Origin: an uncultured Granulosicoccaceae bacterium
GTDB taxonomy: Bacteria; Pseudomonadota; Gammaproteobacteria; Granulosicoccales; Granulosicoccaceae
Reading direction: 5' to 3'
Assembly: GCA_937957915.1 (NCBI GenBank)
Contig: CALGNZ010000047.1
Coordinates: 211,106-275,105, forward strand
Length of the DNA stretch: 64,000 bases
Shown: piece by piece, positions 45,621 to 54,444 of the stretch
Layout: every line of letters begins with the position of its first letter
How positions within the stretch are numbered: the first letter of the stretch is position 1
Position numbers and translations under genes: made by a program
Notes under the pieces: generated by a model
Databases searched by the model: none
Seen by the model: the letters and a program-made list of their open reading frames with translations, nothing else
Told to the model about the DNA's origin: nothing

Positions 45621-46982
45621 CTATCTCGCTGAAATAGCCAGGGCGACAGGTTGGCGAAAAAAGGCCAAAGTTACCAGCAAGAGCCAAAACGCAGCACCGC
45701 CACCGCTGGTTGTTGCGGCATTGGTTGTGGCTGGATCGTTTTGCGGGAAGGTGACTCCTCTTTCCTCTGAGTCAGATTCTACCAGTACCGGGTCCAATGC
45801 TGCAGGTTCCGGCAGCAGATCCGGACCCGTGGCGGGTTGATCATTGCTCAGAACCTGAAGTAACCGTGACGCTGGGGGGTTGGCTTCAAACTCGTCTTGT
45901 TGTTGTGGACTCCAGTGGACAGCGGGCAGCGATACTAATCCGGTCTGTTGCCAGTCTTGCAACGTGCCTGGCTGCTCGCTAAGCCCGAGTAGTTTCCCGA
46001 AGCTGTGCGCAGTCGCGAACTGGTGGTCAGAGCTGTGTGGCTGCAGAATGATTGCATTATCTGCCACAACCGAAGCGTCGTTGGTCTTTTGATTCGCTGC
46101 GGTGTCATTGGATTGCTGGCCAGTGAAAAAGAGCGTTGCAAGCTTGTCATCCGTTCCAAACAGACTCTGTTGTTGCTGTTTCCAATCGATGGCCTTGTCC
46201 TGATCTGCATCAGGGCTGGCATTCAGGTCAGTTGAGTTGAATACGTTGTCCAGAACAATCTGCTCCACATTCAGCGTCAGGCCCAGTGAGTCGGATAGCA
46301 GCCCGTCGAGAACATGAATAGATTCGAGCGCTGCTACCTGCTTGTTCTGTATGCTGCGGCTTTGTTCGGAGCCTGTGTCATCAAGAAAATATCCAGTGTT
46401 GAGCACAGCGCTGACTCTGGCGCGAAGTGACGGGTTAAAGCTTACGGCATCTGACAGTGTGGATCTGACTTCAACAACGTCTGAGGCGTTTTCCCGATTC
46501 AGTGAATAAACCTGGTTGCCCACACGAAACACACCACTCCAGATTCCCTCGTGATGCGTAAGTCGAAACCAGTTCGGCGGCACACTGCCAGTGTCATGGG
46601 TCAACTCACCGGTGTAGAAGTCAACGTCGTGAAGATCTGACAATTGCAGGCTGACAAACGACGCGTCAGTTGATGCGTAGACCTGTGTCTGCCCACTCAG
46701 TACTGCGGAGGGCCTTGCTGTCAGGGTGAATACAGAACTCAGGCCGGCTGCGCCAAAATAGGAAATCTGCCCGATGTCTGCAGCCCCGACTGCAGTGCCG
46801 ATGGTATCGGTCAGGGACAGGCTGGTTACGGTGCCTGCCGGTGCGCCGGGCACACCGACAAAGAGGAAATTGTCGAAGGTTTGTGACAGTGAAGTGTTGG
46901 CGAGCAATAGCAGCCCGAAGACGCCTGCAACGCTACTCCTGGCTAAAGACAAAATCACTGTGCCTACCGATTTCCTCTGCAT
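45621..46982 (-). CDS. Reprolysin-like secreted protein with lost zinc motif
   Basis: Protein of 453 residues with signal peptide (VAGVFGLLLLANTSLS) and a C-terminal SGGG plus hydrophobic helix and basic end (GGGAAFWLLLVTLAFFRQ), like GlyGly-CTERM/rhombosortase substrates. The middle has the shape of an M12B (reprolysin) protease: AVHWSPQQQDEF resembles the family's substrate strand. Where HExxHxxGxxH should be it reads H326-SFG-K330-LLGL, so the catalytic Glu and second His are gone. It is therefore probably a non-catalytic relative. It has few Cys. The start ATG 46982 is clear. It is read before the epimerase, 20 bases apart. Confidence 0.75.
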   Translation of the reverse strand: MQRKSVGTVILSLARSSVAGVFGLLLLANTSLSQTFDNFLFVGVPGAPAGTVTSLSLTDTIGTAVGAADIGQISYFGAAGLSSVFTLTARPSAVLSGQTQVYASTDASFVSLQLSDLHDVDFYTGELTHDTGSVPPNWFRLTHHEGIWSGVFRVGNQVYSLNRENASDVVEVRSTLSDAVSFNPSLRARVSAVLNTGYFLDDTGSEQSRSIQNKQVAALESIHVLDGLLSDSLGLTLNVEQIVLDNVFNSTDLNASPDADQDKAIDWKQQQQSLFGTDDKLATLFFTGQQSNDTAANQKTNDASVVADNAIILQPHSSDHQFATAHSFGKLLGLSEQPGTLQDWQQTGLVSLPAVHWSPQQQDEFEANPPASRLLQVLSNDQPATGPDLLPEPAALDPVLVESDSEERGVTFPQNDPATTNAATTSGGGAAFWLLLVTLAFFRQPVALAISAR

Positions 46983-47402
46983 TTATTCGAATCTTGTGTG
47001 TCTGCAATACAAGCGACCCAAACCGGGGTTTGCCGGTCGTTTGCACCAGGTGTTTATCGGGTGTAAAGAGGTTAGCGCCGTCTTTGGTGGTTCACTTGAG
47101 TCGGTAAAGCTTTAGCGATTTGACGGTAAAGTTGTGTAAACCGAGGTAATGGACCGATGGTCGCAAACTGCCTGAAAGTGTTGTGCTAACACTCGTTTGT
47201 GGTGCAGAGATCCTGCCGTGCCCGGCGGCGATTAGCGCTGTTGTGTGCCGGGATTATCGGAGTGTGATGCAGTTCAGGTAACCGTCTTCACACTCCGGGT
47301 CAGTTTGATCTCAAACTCAGCTTTGAGTAGTCCGGATCCGGGGGGCAGATCCGAACCATTAGTGCCGATACGCCGGCACTAAACCATTAACGCAGAGTTG
47401 GA
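46983..47402. other. Intergenic region downstream of gltA with inverted repeats
   Basis: About 420 bases, mostly 3' of gltA. Inverted repeats are at 47258-47267/47288-47297 (10 bp) and 47361-47367/47374-47380 (7 bp), without T-runs. They may be a rho-dependent or processing region. The promoter of the reprolysin-like gene must lie near 46990-47100. Confidence 0.5.
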
Positions 47403-48683
47403 TCAGGAGGGGTAGTCGCGCTTTGCATGGCCGGTATAGATTTGGCGTGGGCGCCCGATTCTGAATTCCGGATCTTCGTTCATCTCAAGCCAGTGAGATA
47501 TCCAGCCGACGGTCCGTGCCATTGCAAACATAACGGTGAACATGTTCATTGGAATGTCCAGCGCACGCAAGATAATGCCAGAGTAAAAATCCACGTTAGG
47601 ATACAGTCTGCGCTCTTTGAAATACTCATCCTTAAGTGTTGCTTCCTCGAGCTCAAGCGCCAGCTTAAACATCGGCTGATCGCCACCGAGGTCGTCAAGC
47701 AGCTCATGACAGAGCTTTGCAATTATCTGGGCTCTCGGGTCGAAGTTTTTATAGACCCGATGTCCAAAGCCCATCAGACGGAAGGGATCGTTTTTATCTT
47801 TAGCACGAGCGATAGTCGTTTCGATGGTCTCGCCAGAGTTATAGATAGAATCGAGCATGTTAATAACCGCTTCATTAGCGCCACCATGCGCAGGTCCCCA
47901 GAGGCTTGCAATACCTGCAGCGATAGACGCAAACGGGTTAGCGCCAGAGCTGCCAGCGAGTCTGACTGTCGATGTACTTGCGTTTTGCTCGTGATCGGCG
48001 TGCAGTATCATCATCACTTCAAGTGCTTTAGCCGCGATCGGATTTTGTTCGTACTTTTGCGCTGGTACGGCAAACATCATCTGCAAAAAGTTTTCAACAT
48101 AGCTGAGGTCATTGTCTGGATACATAAACGGCAGGCCACGATGATGCCGGTAACAGTAAGAGGCAATCGTTGGCAGCTTGGCGATAAGCCGATGGGCCGA
48201 GATAACCCGGTGCTCGGGATTATTGATATCGAGCGAGTCATGGTAGAACGATGACAGCGCACCGACAGTTCCAACCAGCATTGCCATCGGGTGGGCGTCG
48301 TAGCGAAAGCCATTGATAAAATCGCGAATGTTCTCATGCACCATCGTGTGGTTTTTAATGGTGGAACTGAATTCGGTGAACTCTGCTTTTGATGGCAGTT
48401 CACCGTTAAGCAGCAGATAACAGATTTCGAGGTATGAGCTCTTTTCTGCCAGTTGATCAATCGGGTAGCCGCGATGTAAGAGAATTCCCTCCTCTCCGTT
48501 GATAAATGTAATTGAACTTTTACAGCTACCAGTCATGCCGTAGCCAGGGTCGTAGGTAAAGTACCCTGTTTGCTTGTAAAGATCGCTGATTGATATGCAA
48601 TCAGGTCCGTGTGTACCGGACAGGAGTTCAAATTCCGCAGATTTTCCGTTCGCGTCGGTTAGCGTTACCGTTTTTTTGGTCAT
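47403..48683 (-). CDS. gltA: Citrate synthase (type II, hexameric)
   Basis: Condenses acetyl-CoA and oxaloacetate at the entry of the TCA cycle. 426 residues, close to E. coli GltA (427). Active-site blocks are present: [13 protein letters not shown] (His), [12 protein letters not shown] (His) and NVDFYSGI (Asp). The N-terminal domain ([24 protein letters not shown]) is of the type that binds NADH in Gram-negative bacteria. It is transcribed alone and diverges from argG. Confidence 0.98.
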   Translation of the reverse strand: MTKKTVTLTDANGKSAEFELLSGTHGPDCISISDLYKQTGYFTYDPGYGMTGSCKSSITFINGEEGILLHRGYPIDQLAEKSSYLEICYLLLNGELPSKAEFTEFSSTIKNHTMVHENIRDFINGFRYDAHPMAMLVGTVGALSSFYHDSLDINNPEHRVISAHRLIAKLPTIASYCYRHHRGLPFMYPDNDLSYVENFLQMMFAVPAQKYEQNPIAAKALEVMMILHADHEQNASTSTVRLAGSSGANPFASIAAGIASLWGPAHGGANEAVINMLDSIYNSGETIETTIARAKDKNDPFRLMGFGHRVYKNFDPRAQIIAKLCHELLDDLGGDQPMFKLALELEEATLKDEYFKERRLYPNVDFYSGIILRALDIPMNMFTVMFAMARTVGWISHWLEMNEDPEFRIGRPRQIYTGHAKRDYPS

Positions 48684-49096
48684 AAAGTTATTTCCGCATC
48701 ACTTTAGGGTAAGGCGCCCGGTCGTTGGGGGCCTGTTGATCACTGCGAGATAATTTTGGATTCGCATAAGCCAAGAAATGGTGTCACCGTTGTCTCCGGT
48801 GCACGGCTGGCTTTTATCACCCGTCAGATTATATGCCATCTTCAGCTTAAGGTTGGCAATAGTAACTATAGCTACAGGTAATAGAGTCGGATTCTGTCAG
48901 TTTCCCGACAGAACGGCATGTGTTGGTGTCAGACGTTGATTTTGACCATTTGCACGCCTGTTAGTGCCGAACTTATTCGCTGTAGTGATGGGTTGGTGTG
49001 TAAAATACCGGGTTGAATCCGCCAATATTTGCAATCGGCCACAACCAATTGCAAGATCGTGTCAATTAACTAACGTCAATGGAAAACAACATAGCT
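48684..49096. other. Divergent promoter region gltA / argG
   Basis: About 410 bases between the two starts. A hairpin (TTCTGTC/GACAGAA, 48892-48913) lies in it. I could not recognise an ArgR box or a CRP site by eye. Confidence 0.4.
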
Positions 49097-50305
49097 ATGT
49101 CGACTGTCAAAAAGGTTGTGCTCGCCTATTCCGGAGGCCTTGACACCTCGGTCATTCTGCGTTGGTTGCAAGATACCTACAACTGCGAAGTGGTGACCTT
49201 TACCGCCGATCTGGGGCAGGGTGAGGAGGTTGAGCCCGCGCGCGAGAAAGCGAAGTTGCTGGGTGTCGATGAAATCTACATTGAAGACTTACGCGAAGAG
49301 TTTGTCAGAGATTTCGTTTATCCAATGATGCGTTGCAACACGATTTATGAAGGTGAGTACTTACTCGGAACGTCAATCGCACGCCCGCTGATAGCGAAAC
49401 GTCTGGTTGAAATCGCCGCTGAAGTTGGTGCTGATGCTATCTCTCATGGTGCCACTGGCAAAGGCAATGATCAGGTTCGATTTGAGTTAGGAGCGTATGC
49501 GCTGTCGCCGGATGTTACCGTTATTGCTCCATGGCGCGAGTGGGATCTAAACTCACGCGAAAAACTGCTCGAGTACGCTCAGTCGCGACAGATTCCGATC
49601 GAAATGAAACGCGGTGGCAAGTCACCCTATTCGATGGATGCGAATCTGTTACATATTTCTTATGAGGGTGATCAATTAGAAGATCCGTGGATTGAAGCGG
49701 AAACCGATATGTGGCGCTGGACGGTGGCACCTGAAGATGCGCCTGACACAGCAGTCGAGATTACACTTTCATTCAAGGCAGGCGACATCGTAGCGATTGA
49801 TGGCAACAAGATGTCCCCTGCAGAAGTATTAACCGAACTCAATCGTATCGGAGGCGAGCACGCCATTGGTCGCGACGATATTGTTGAAAACCGCTACGTT
49901 GGCATGAAGTCGAGAGGGTGTTACGAGACCCCCGGCGGGACAATAATGCTGAAAGCGCATCGAGCCATCGAGTCGATTACGCTTGATCGTGAAGTTGCAC
50001 ACCTGAAAGACGAGCTAATGCCTCGCTATGCCAGTGTTATCTACAACGGTTACTGGTGGAGCCCGGAGCGTGAGATGCTGCAAGCGGCCATCGATCACTC
50101 ACAAACCTATGTCAATGGTGACGTTCGATTGAAACTGTACAAGGGCGGTATCAGTGTCACTGGACGTCAGTCCGCGGACAGCCTGTTCGATGAAAAAATT
50201 GCGACCTTCGAAGATGACGGCGGTGCCTATCACCAGAGCGATGCAGAAGGCTTTATCAAGCTCAACGCGCTGCGTATGCGTATTGCCGCCAGACGCAGAA
50301 GTTGA
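49097..50305 (+). CDS. argG: Argininosuccinate synthase
   Basis: Penultimate step of arginine synthesis: citrulline plus aspartate and ATP to argininosuccinate. Starting at ATG 49097 the protein begins in the standard way ([18 protein letters not shown]), with the ATP-site [10 protein letters not shown]. Later blocks: [28 protein letters not shown] and [11 protein letters not shown]. About 402 residues, full length; an upstream ATG at 49079 would add six residues. Single gene. DNA in this gene looks like its neighbours. Confidence 0.97.
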   Translation: MSTVKKVVLAYSGGLDTSVILRWLQDTYNCEVVTFTADLGQGEEVEPAREKAKLLGVDEIYIEDLREEFVRDFVYPMMRCNTIYEGEYLLGTSIARPLIAKRLVEIAAEVGADAISHGATGKGNDQVRFELGAYALSPDVTVIAPWREWDLNSREKLLEYAQSRQIPIEMKRGGKSPYSMDANLLHISYEGDQLEDPWIEAETDMWRWTVAPEDAPDTAVEITLSFKAGDIVAIDGNKMSPAEVLTELNRIGGEHAIGRDDIVENRYVGMKSRGCYETPGGTIMLKAHRAIESITLDREVAHLKDELMPRYASVIYNGYWWSPEREMLQAAIDHSQTYVNGDVRLKLYKGGISVTGRQSADSLFDEKIATFEDDGGAYHQSDAEGFIKLNALRMRIAARRRS

Positions 50306-50628
50306 ACTAAAAGCGGGTAGTGCTGTCGCAAGCGGTGTCACTGCGCGCGTTTAATCCACAAACAGTGCGCGTGCTGATTGCGAAACGACTTGTGTGATTT
50401 CGCCGATTGCCTGGTAAATCAAGGTGTCATGACAGAAAATGAAGTTTTCCAGTCATTCAATGCCACCATTACTTCGCCGCCGGTGCGTGGCGAATCTTAA
50501 ATTATGGTGAACAAATTAGGTGTCATGTCTGAAAACGTTTAAAATTGGCGTAATTGGAGAGTGGCTTCAGTCAACTTAACTATTTACAGCGGCGCCTGTA
50601 GCGCTGCTGAACTTGTCAGGAGAGCAAG
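50306..50628. other. Intergenic region between argG and DUF2892 gene
   Basis: About 320 bases. No terminator of argG is apparent. The sequence near 50500-50570 is AT-rich and likely holds the promoter of the next gene. Nothing else seen. Confidence 0.35.
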
Positions 50629-50871
50629 ATGGAAGAATCATCGAACGTAAAGAAAGTAAATTCTGGTGGTGGTAAAGGTTTTACCATGCCTGAAATGGTT
50701 AAAAACATGGGGTCAGTCGACAAGAATGTCCGTGTTGGTGCCGGTGGCGCGTTGTTTTTGGTAGGTCTGTTCGGTTCCAAGCTGTGGTTGGTGCTGGGTC
50801 TGATTATCCTGGCTACTGTGTATTTTGGCATCTGCCCGATTTACTCTTTTCTCAAGCACGACACGCTGTAA
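50629..50871 (+). CDS. DUF2892 (YgaP-like) membrane protein
   Basis: Protein of 80 residues with the DUF2892 signature NMGSVDKNVRVGAGGALFLVGL, two membrane helices (about 39-53 and 54-70) and CPIYSFL at the end. YgaP of E. coli links a rhodanese domain to the same membrane domain; here only the membrane domain is present. ATG 50629 has CAGGAGAG 6 bases before. The N-terminal 20 residues are basic and Gly-rich. Function unknown. Confidence 0.88.
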   Translation: MEESSNVKKVNSGGGKGFTMPEMVKNMGSVDKNVRVGAGGALFLVGLFGSKLWLVLGLIILATVYFGICPIYSFLKHDTL

Positions 50872-51216
50872 AGCCATTTGCCACTGCCTGCTGACCAGCG
50901 GGCGCGGTGTAAAATCGCAGATGTTGTACTAATGTCCGAGAATGCTTCGGATCGCGCCGCAGGTGCCAGTCAGGTGCCTGCGGACATAGTTTCCTGGCCT
51001 GTTTACCCCTGCCGCTTAACCTCCCTCCCCAAAATCACCACTCACAGTTTGCACAAGAAAACGTCTTCTTAAATCTGCAGGCCCGGTAGTGATCGTCACT
51101 CTATTTGCAGAAATGAGCCGTTGGCAAGCCGCCTGAAAGCTCGGTGACACCAATTTTTACTGTGCTGATGGTAATTTTAATGGTTTTGACTCCGCAAATA
51201 GTCTAGTCTTTGAGAC
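50872..51216. other. Intergenic region with inverted repeat
   Basis: About 345 bases. CCGCAGG (near 50959) and CCTGCGG (near 50979) form a 7-bp inverted repeat that could end the DUF2892 message. No gene visible. Confidence 0.35.
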
Positions 51217-52038
51217 ATGATGTTTCAAAATAGGCACAAATTGATACGAAAACTGTCCGGTGTTGGGCTGGTTTTGTCTGCTTGTGTGATCTCTGCCTGT
51301 GGCGTTCGCCCGGATGGGCCAGCACCAGCTTACCGGCATTCGTCGTACACCGCGGAGGCACTGGCAAAAGATGGGCTGGCGATTGGCTTTGTTGTCAGGT
51401 CGCACGGGTCTCCAGCGCTGAAAGCCTACGAGCGATCGAATCACGCCTATGATATTGCGCAAAATATACTGTCGGCTAATCCGAGGTTGCGCGGAAATCT
51501 GAGCGGTTATCGCTACGTATCCCAGCGAATGGGCAAGAATTTTAAATCGTTCGTTGATCGCTACCGACTCGAGGGAGGATTAAGCGGCAGCGCGCTTGTT
51601 GATCTGAAACGGGCGAAATTGCAACGGCGCTTTTTGTTGCTGGCGACTATCGCTCCACTCGACGAAATCATTGAGTTGCCGCCGGAAGTAGAGCCGATGA
51701 CTGGTGCGGCCAACCCGCAGACTGCAGATTACGAGCGTGTACGCTTGCAGACGATGAGGTTAAACGCAGTGCTGGTTCAGGTGTATGACACCTGGCAGGG
51801 GCGTAAAGTACTTGAGCAGATCGTTCGCAGTGATGATAAAAATCGCATGTTTGCTACCGAGCGCTCAGGGGTACGTTACAAAGGGAACTCATTGATAGGG
51901 GCGCTGGCAAACAGCATGTCGAACCGCATTGCCCACACCAGTGATATTCGCCATCCGCCACCCCCCAACAAGCGCGATGCGCTTAATTTTCTGTGGCGAC
52001 GGATTGCGCAGTCTGTACCCGGTTCTTTGACTTCCTAG
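51217..52038 (+). CDS. Lipoprotein of unknown function
   Basis: Predicted lipoprotein of 273 residues with signal peptide and lipobox VISAC at about residue 28. The rest is charged and helical, with the block NMSNRIAHTSDIRHPPP near the end and an Arg/Lys-rich middle (YRYVSQRMGKNFKSFVDRYR, split by its Phe). No family is recognised. It may be an outer-membrane-associated factor. The ATG start at 51217/51220 is weak in ribosome site. It stands alone between intergenic stretches. Confidence 0.75.
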   Translation: MMFQNRHKLIRKLSGVGLVLSACVISACGVRPDGPAPAYRHSSYTAEALAKDGLAIGFVVRSHGSPALKAYERSNHAYDIAQNILSANPRLRGNLSGYRYVSQRMGKNFKSFVDRYRLEGGLSGSALVDLKRAKLQRRFLLLATIAPLDEIIELPPEVEPMTGAANPQTADYERVRLQTMRLNAVLVQVYDTWQGRKVLEQIVRSDDKNRMFATERSGVRYKGNSLIGALANSMSNRIAHTSDIRHPPPPNKRDALNFLWRRIAQSVPGSLTS

Positions 52039-52434
52039 AGCCGGACCCTCGGCTTGTGCGCTGCCGCGCGACGAGCAAGTCGACCATCACTAGTGCGCTG
52101 ACTTCTGGCTTGCAGGTATGTTGGCAAAGCTGAACGTGCTCGGCCAATCCTCTGCGAAATCCATCGATTAAACGAGCCGTCCCTGCCGCATTTCCGGTAG
52201 CAGGTTTTGTCCCGTAGCCTGCCGGTCAGTACCGAAAAATCTTTGCTACTGCGTTGGCCTTTTTCATCGCCTGGCTACCAATGCGTTTGCAGGTTTTGAG
52301 TGTGGCGTGCACACTTGTGGGCAAACACACACCAACTGGCCAATGGCCTGTCTCTCAATCCAACGACACTTGCCTGTGCATTATTACTACCGATTGATTA
52401 TCCAGAAATGTGTTGCACTTGCCGGTGCTTCGCT
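52039..52434. other. Intergenic region upstream of DadA-like gene
   Basis: About 395 bases. An open frame from GTG 52300 runs into the DadA-like gene but is not family-like. I see no clear promoter or operator. Confidence 0.35.
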
Positions 52435-53670
52435 ATGAGTCAACACATCGTGGTTTGTGGTGCCGGTATTGTTGGCATCTGCAGTGCAATTCAGCTACTT
52501 AAACGTGGCTACCGGGTTACGCTGCTCGACCGCCGTGGACCTGCGCAGGAAACCTCTTATGGCAATGCTGGTGTTATTAGTCGCGGATCAGTGTTCCCTG
52601 AAGCCGCACCTGGTATCTGGAGAAAAATACCGGGTTACCTGTCCAATCGTAAAATCGAGGCGCGTGTTCACTACCGCTATTTGAAAGCACTGTCACCCTG
52701 GGGTATCGGGGTATTGCGCAACTCGAAACCCGAGTCTTACCGATCCAATCTGCAGGCGCTGAATATCATTGTATCTGCATGTCTCGATGAGCATAAAAAA
52801 TTACTGCTGGCCAGCGGTGCGCAAAACTATTTGCGAGAAAATGGCTGGATGAAATTGTTTCGACGTACAAACTCTTTTGAAGCCAGCGCAGGTGAACAAC
52901 GTCAACTGGCTGAGTATGGAATTCCGTTTGATACGGTATCAGCCAGTGATCTGCGCGCTCTGGAGCCTTCGCTGCAAGACATTTTTTGTGGTGGTCTGCT
53001 TATCAACAATACCGCATCTGTCAGCGACCCCGGTGCGGTTGGTCAGCACTATGCGGATTACTTTGTTGCCGAAGGAGGCACCGTTGTCATTGATGATATC
53101 GTTCGTCTTCAACAGCAGTCCGGTGAGTGGACAGTACATACCAGTAATGCATCGCTGCAGTGTGACCACGTGCTGGTGAGTATGGGCGCGTGGTCCAGGC
53201 CTCTGCTGGAAGGTATGGGCTATCGTGTACCGTTAGCGGTAGAGCGTGGTTACCATATGCACTATCAGTGCGATTCGCCAATCAACCGACCTGTTTATGA
53301 TGTGGATGCCGGTTATGTGATGTCGCCAATGCGGCGAGGTATTCGTGTGACTACCGGCGTTGAGTGGGCCGCTGAGGATGCACGACCGACACCGGTGCAG
53401 TTACGTCAGGTTGAGCCGTTGGTAAAACAGGCGCTATCGATCAGGCAACAGGTTGATAACGAACCATGGCTTGGGCGCAGGCCGTGCATGCCTGATTCAC
53501 TGCCGGTTATAGGTATGGCAACGCGTCATTCAAACCTGTGGCTGGCATTCGGTCACGGTCATATGGGTTTCAGTATGGGGCCGATTACCGGTCGACTTAT
53601 TGCCGAGATGATCACTGGTGCTCGGCCAATCATTGATACAGCACCCTTTGGGCTGGCAAGGTTTTCCTGA
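52435..53670 (+). CDS. D-amino acid dehydrogenase-type FAD oxidoreductase
   Basis: DadA-type FAD-dependent oxidase of about 411 residues. The Rossmann GAGIVGICSAIQLLKRGYRVTLLDRR region starts right at ATG 52435, and further family blocks are ETSYGNAGVISRGSVFP, GAWSRPLLEGMGYRVPL, ERGYHMHY and GHGHMGFSMGPITGRLIAEM at the C-terminus. It likely oxidises D-amino acids and passes electrons to the membrane chain. It is followed 21 bases later by a sirtuin, so the two are probably one operon. Whether D-amino acids or another imino-producing substrate is used cannot be told. Confidence 0.9.
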   Translation: MSQHIVVCGAGIVGICSAIQLLKRGYRVTLLDRRGPAQETSYGNAGVISRGSVFPEAAPGIWRKIPGYLSNRKIEARVHYRYLKALSPWGIGVLRNSKPESYRSNLQALNIIVSACLDEHKKLLLASGAQNYLRENGWMKLFRRTNSFEASAGEQRQLAEYGIPFDTVSASDLRALEPSLQDIFCGGLLINNTASVSDPGAVGQHYADYFVAEGGTVVIDDIVRLQQQSGEWTVHTSNASLQCDHVLVSMGAWSRPLLEGMGYRVPLAVERGYHMHYQCDSPINRPVYDVDAGYVMSPMRRGIRVTTGVEWAAEDARPTPVQLRQVEPLVKQALSIRQQVDNEPWLGRRPCMPDSLPVIGMATRHSNLWLAFGHGHMGFSMGPITGRLIAEMITGARPIIDTAPFGLARFS

Positions 53671-53691
53671 CTTTCTGAGGAGCGTAGAGCA

Positions 53692-54396
53692 ATGGTGTCG
53701 AAAGTGGTCATTTTAACCGGTGCCGGGGTATCGGCAGAGTCGGGGATACAAACGTTTCGCGCAGCCGATGGTCTTTGGCACAATCATCGAATCGAAGAGG
53801 TAGCGTCGCCGGAGGGCTTTACTAAAGACCCTGCACTGGTGCACCAGTTTTACAATGACCGTCGGCGACAGTTACTGTCAGCGGACATTAACGAAAACGC
53901 GGCCCATGTGGCGCTGGCGAAACTCGAACAACATTTTGCTGGTGAAGTTCTGCTGGTTACACAAAATATTGATGATCTGCACGAACGTGCGGGCAGCACT
54001 CAGTTAGTCCATATGCATGGTGAGTTACTGAAAAAACGCTGCCTGGGTTGTGAGCAAATTACCGCTGTAACGGATGACTTAAGCGTTGAAAGCGTATGCG
54101 AATATTGCAACAGCACCGCGCAATTGCGCCCGCATATTGTCTGGTTTGGTGAAATGCCCTTGCAGATGCCGCGTATAGAAAAAGCGCTGCTTCAGTGCGA
54201 TCTGTTTGTCTCTATTGGTACCTCTGGTAATGTGTATCCGGCAGCGGGGTATGTCCAGTTGGCTGCTGGCAACGGGGCAGAAACGCTCGAGCTCAATCTC
54301 GAAGCCTCGGCTACCAATTCGCTGTTTGATCAGTGCCGGCTGGGTCTGGCTTCAAAGCTGGTGCCAGAATGGGTTGAGGAATTGCTCAGTCAGTAG
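53692..54396 (+). CDS. cobB: NAD-dependent protein deacylase (sirtuin)
   Basis: Class III sirtuin of 234 residues. NAD-binding LTGAGVSAESGIQTFRA, TQNIDDLHERAG, active-site histidine in VHMHGEL, zinc cysteines CLGC ... CEYC, IVWFGEMP and SIGTSGNVYPAAG are all in place. It removes acetyl or succinyl groups from lysines using NAD. Class III members usually have Tyr/Arg in the substrate pocket, as here (the ARG-Y-like region HNHRIEEV is where the class-specific residues lie). ATG 53692 has GAGGAG upstream. It follows the DadA-like gene, 21 bases apart. Confidence 0.95.
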   Translation: MVSKVVILTGAGVSAESGIQTFRAADGLWHNHRIEEVASPEGFTKDPALVHQFYNDRRRQLLSADINENAAHVALAKLEQHFAGEVLLVTQNIDDLHERAGSTQLVHMHGELLKKRCLGCEQITAVTDDLSVESVCEYCNSTAQLRPHIVWFGEMPLQMPRIEKALLQCDLFVSIGTSGNVYPAAGYVQLAAGNGAETLELNLEASATNSLFDQCRLGLASKLVPEWVEELLSQ

Positions 54397-54444
54397 CGGG
54401 CTATGACAATTGCCTTGCAACTATTGTCAGGGTTGCCAGCACAG

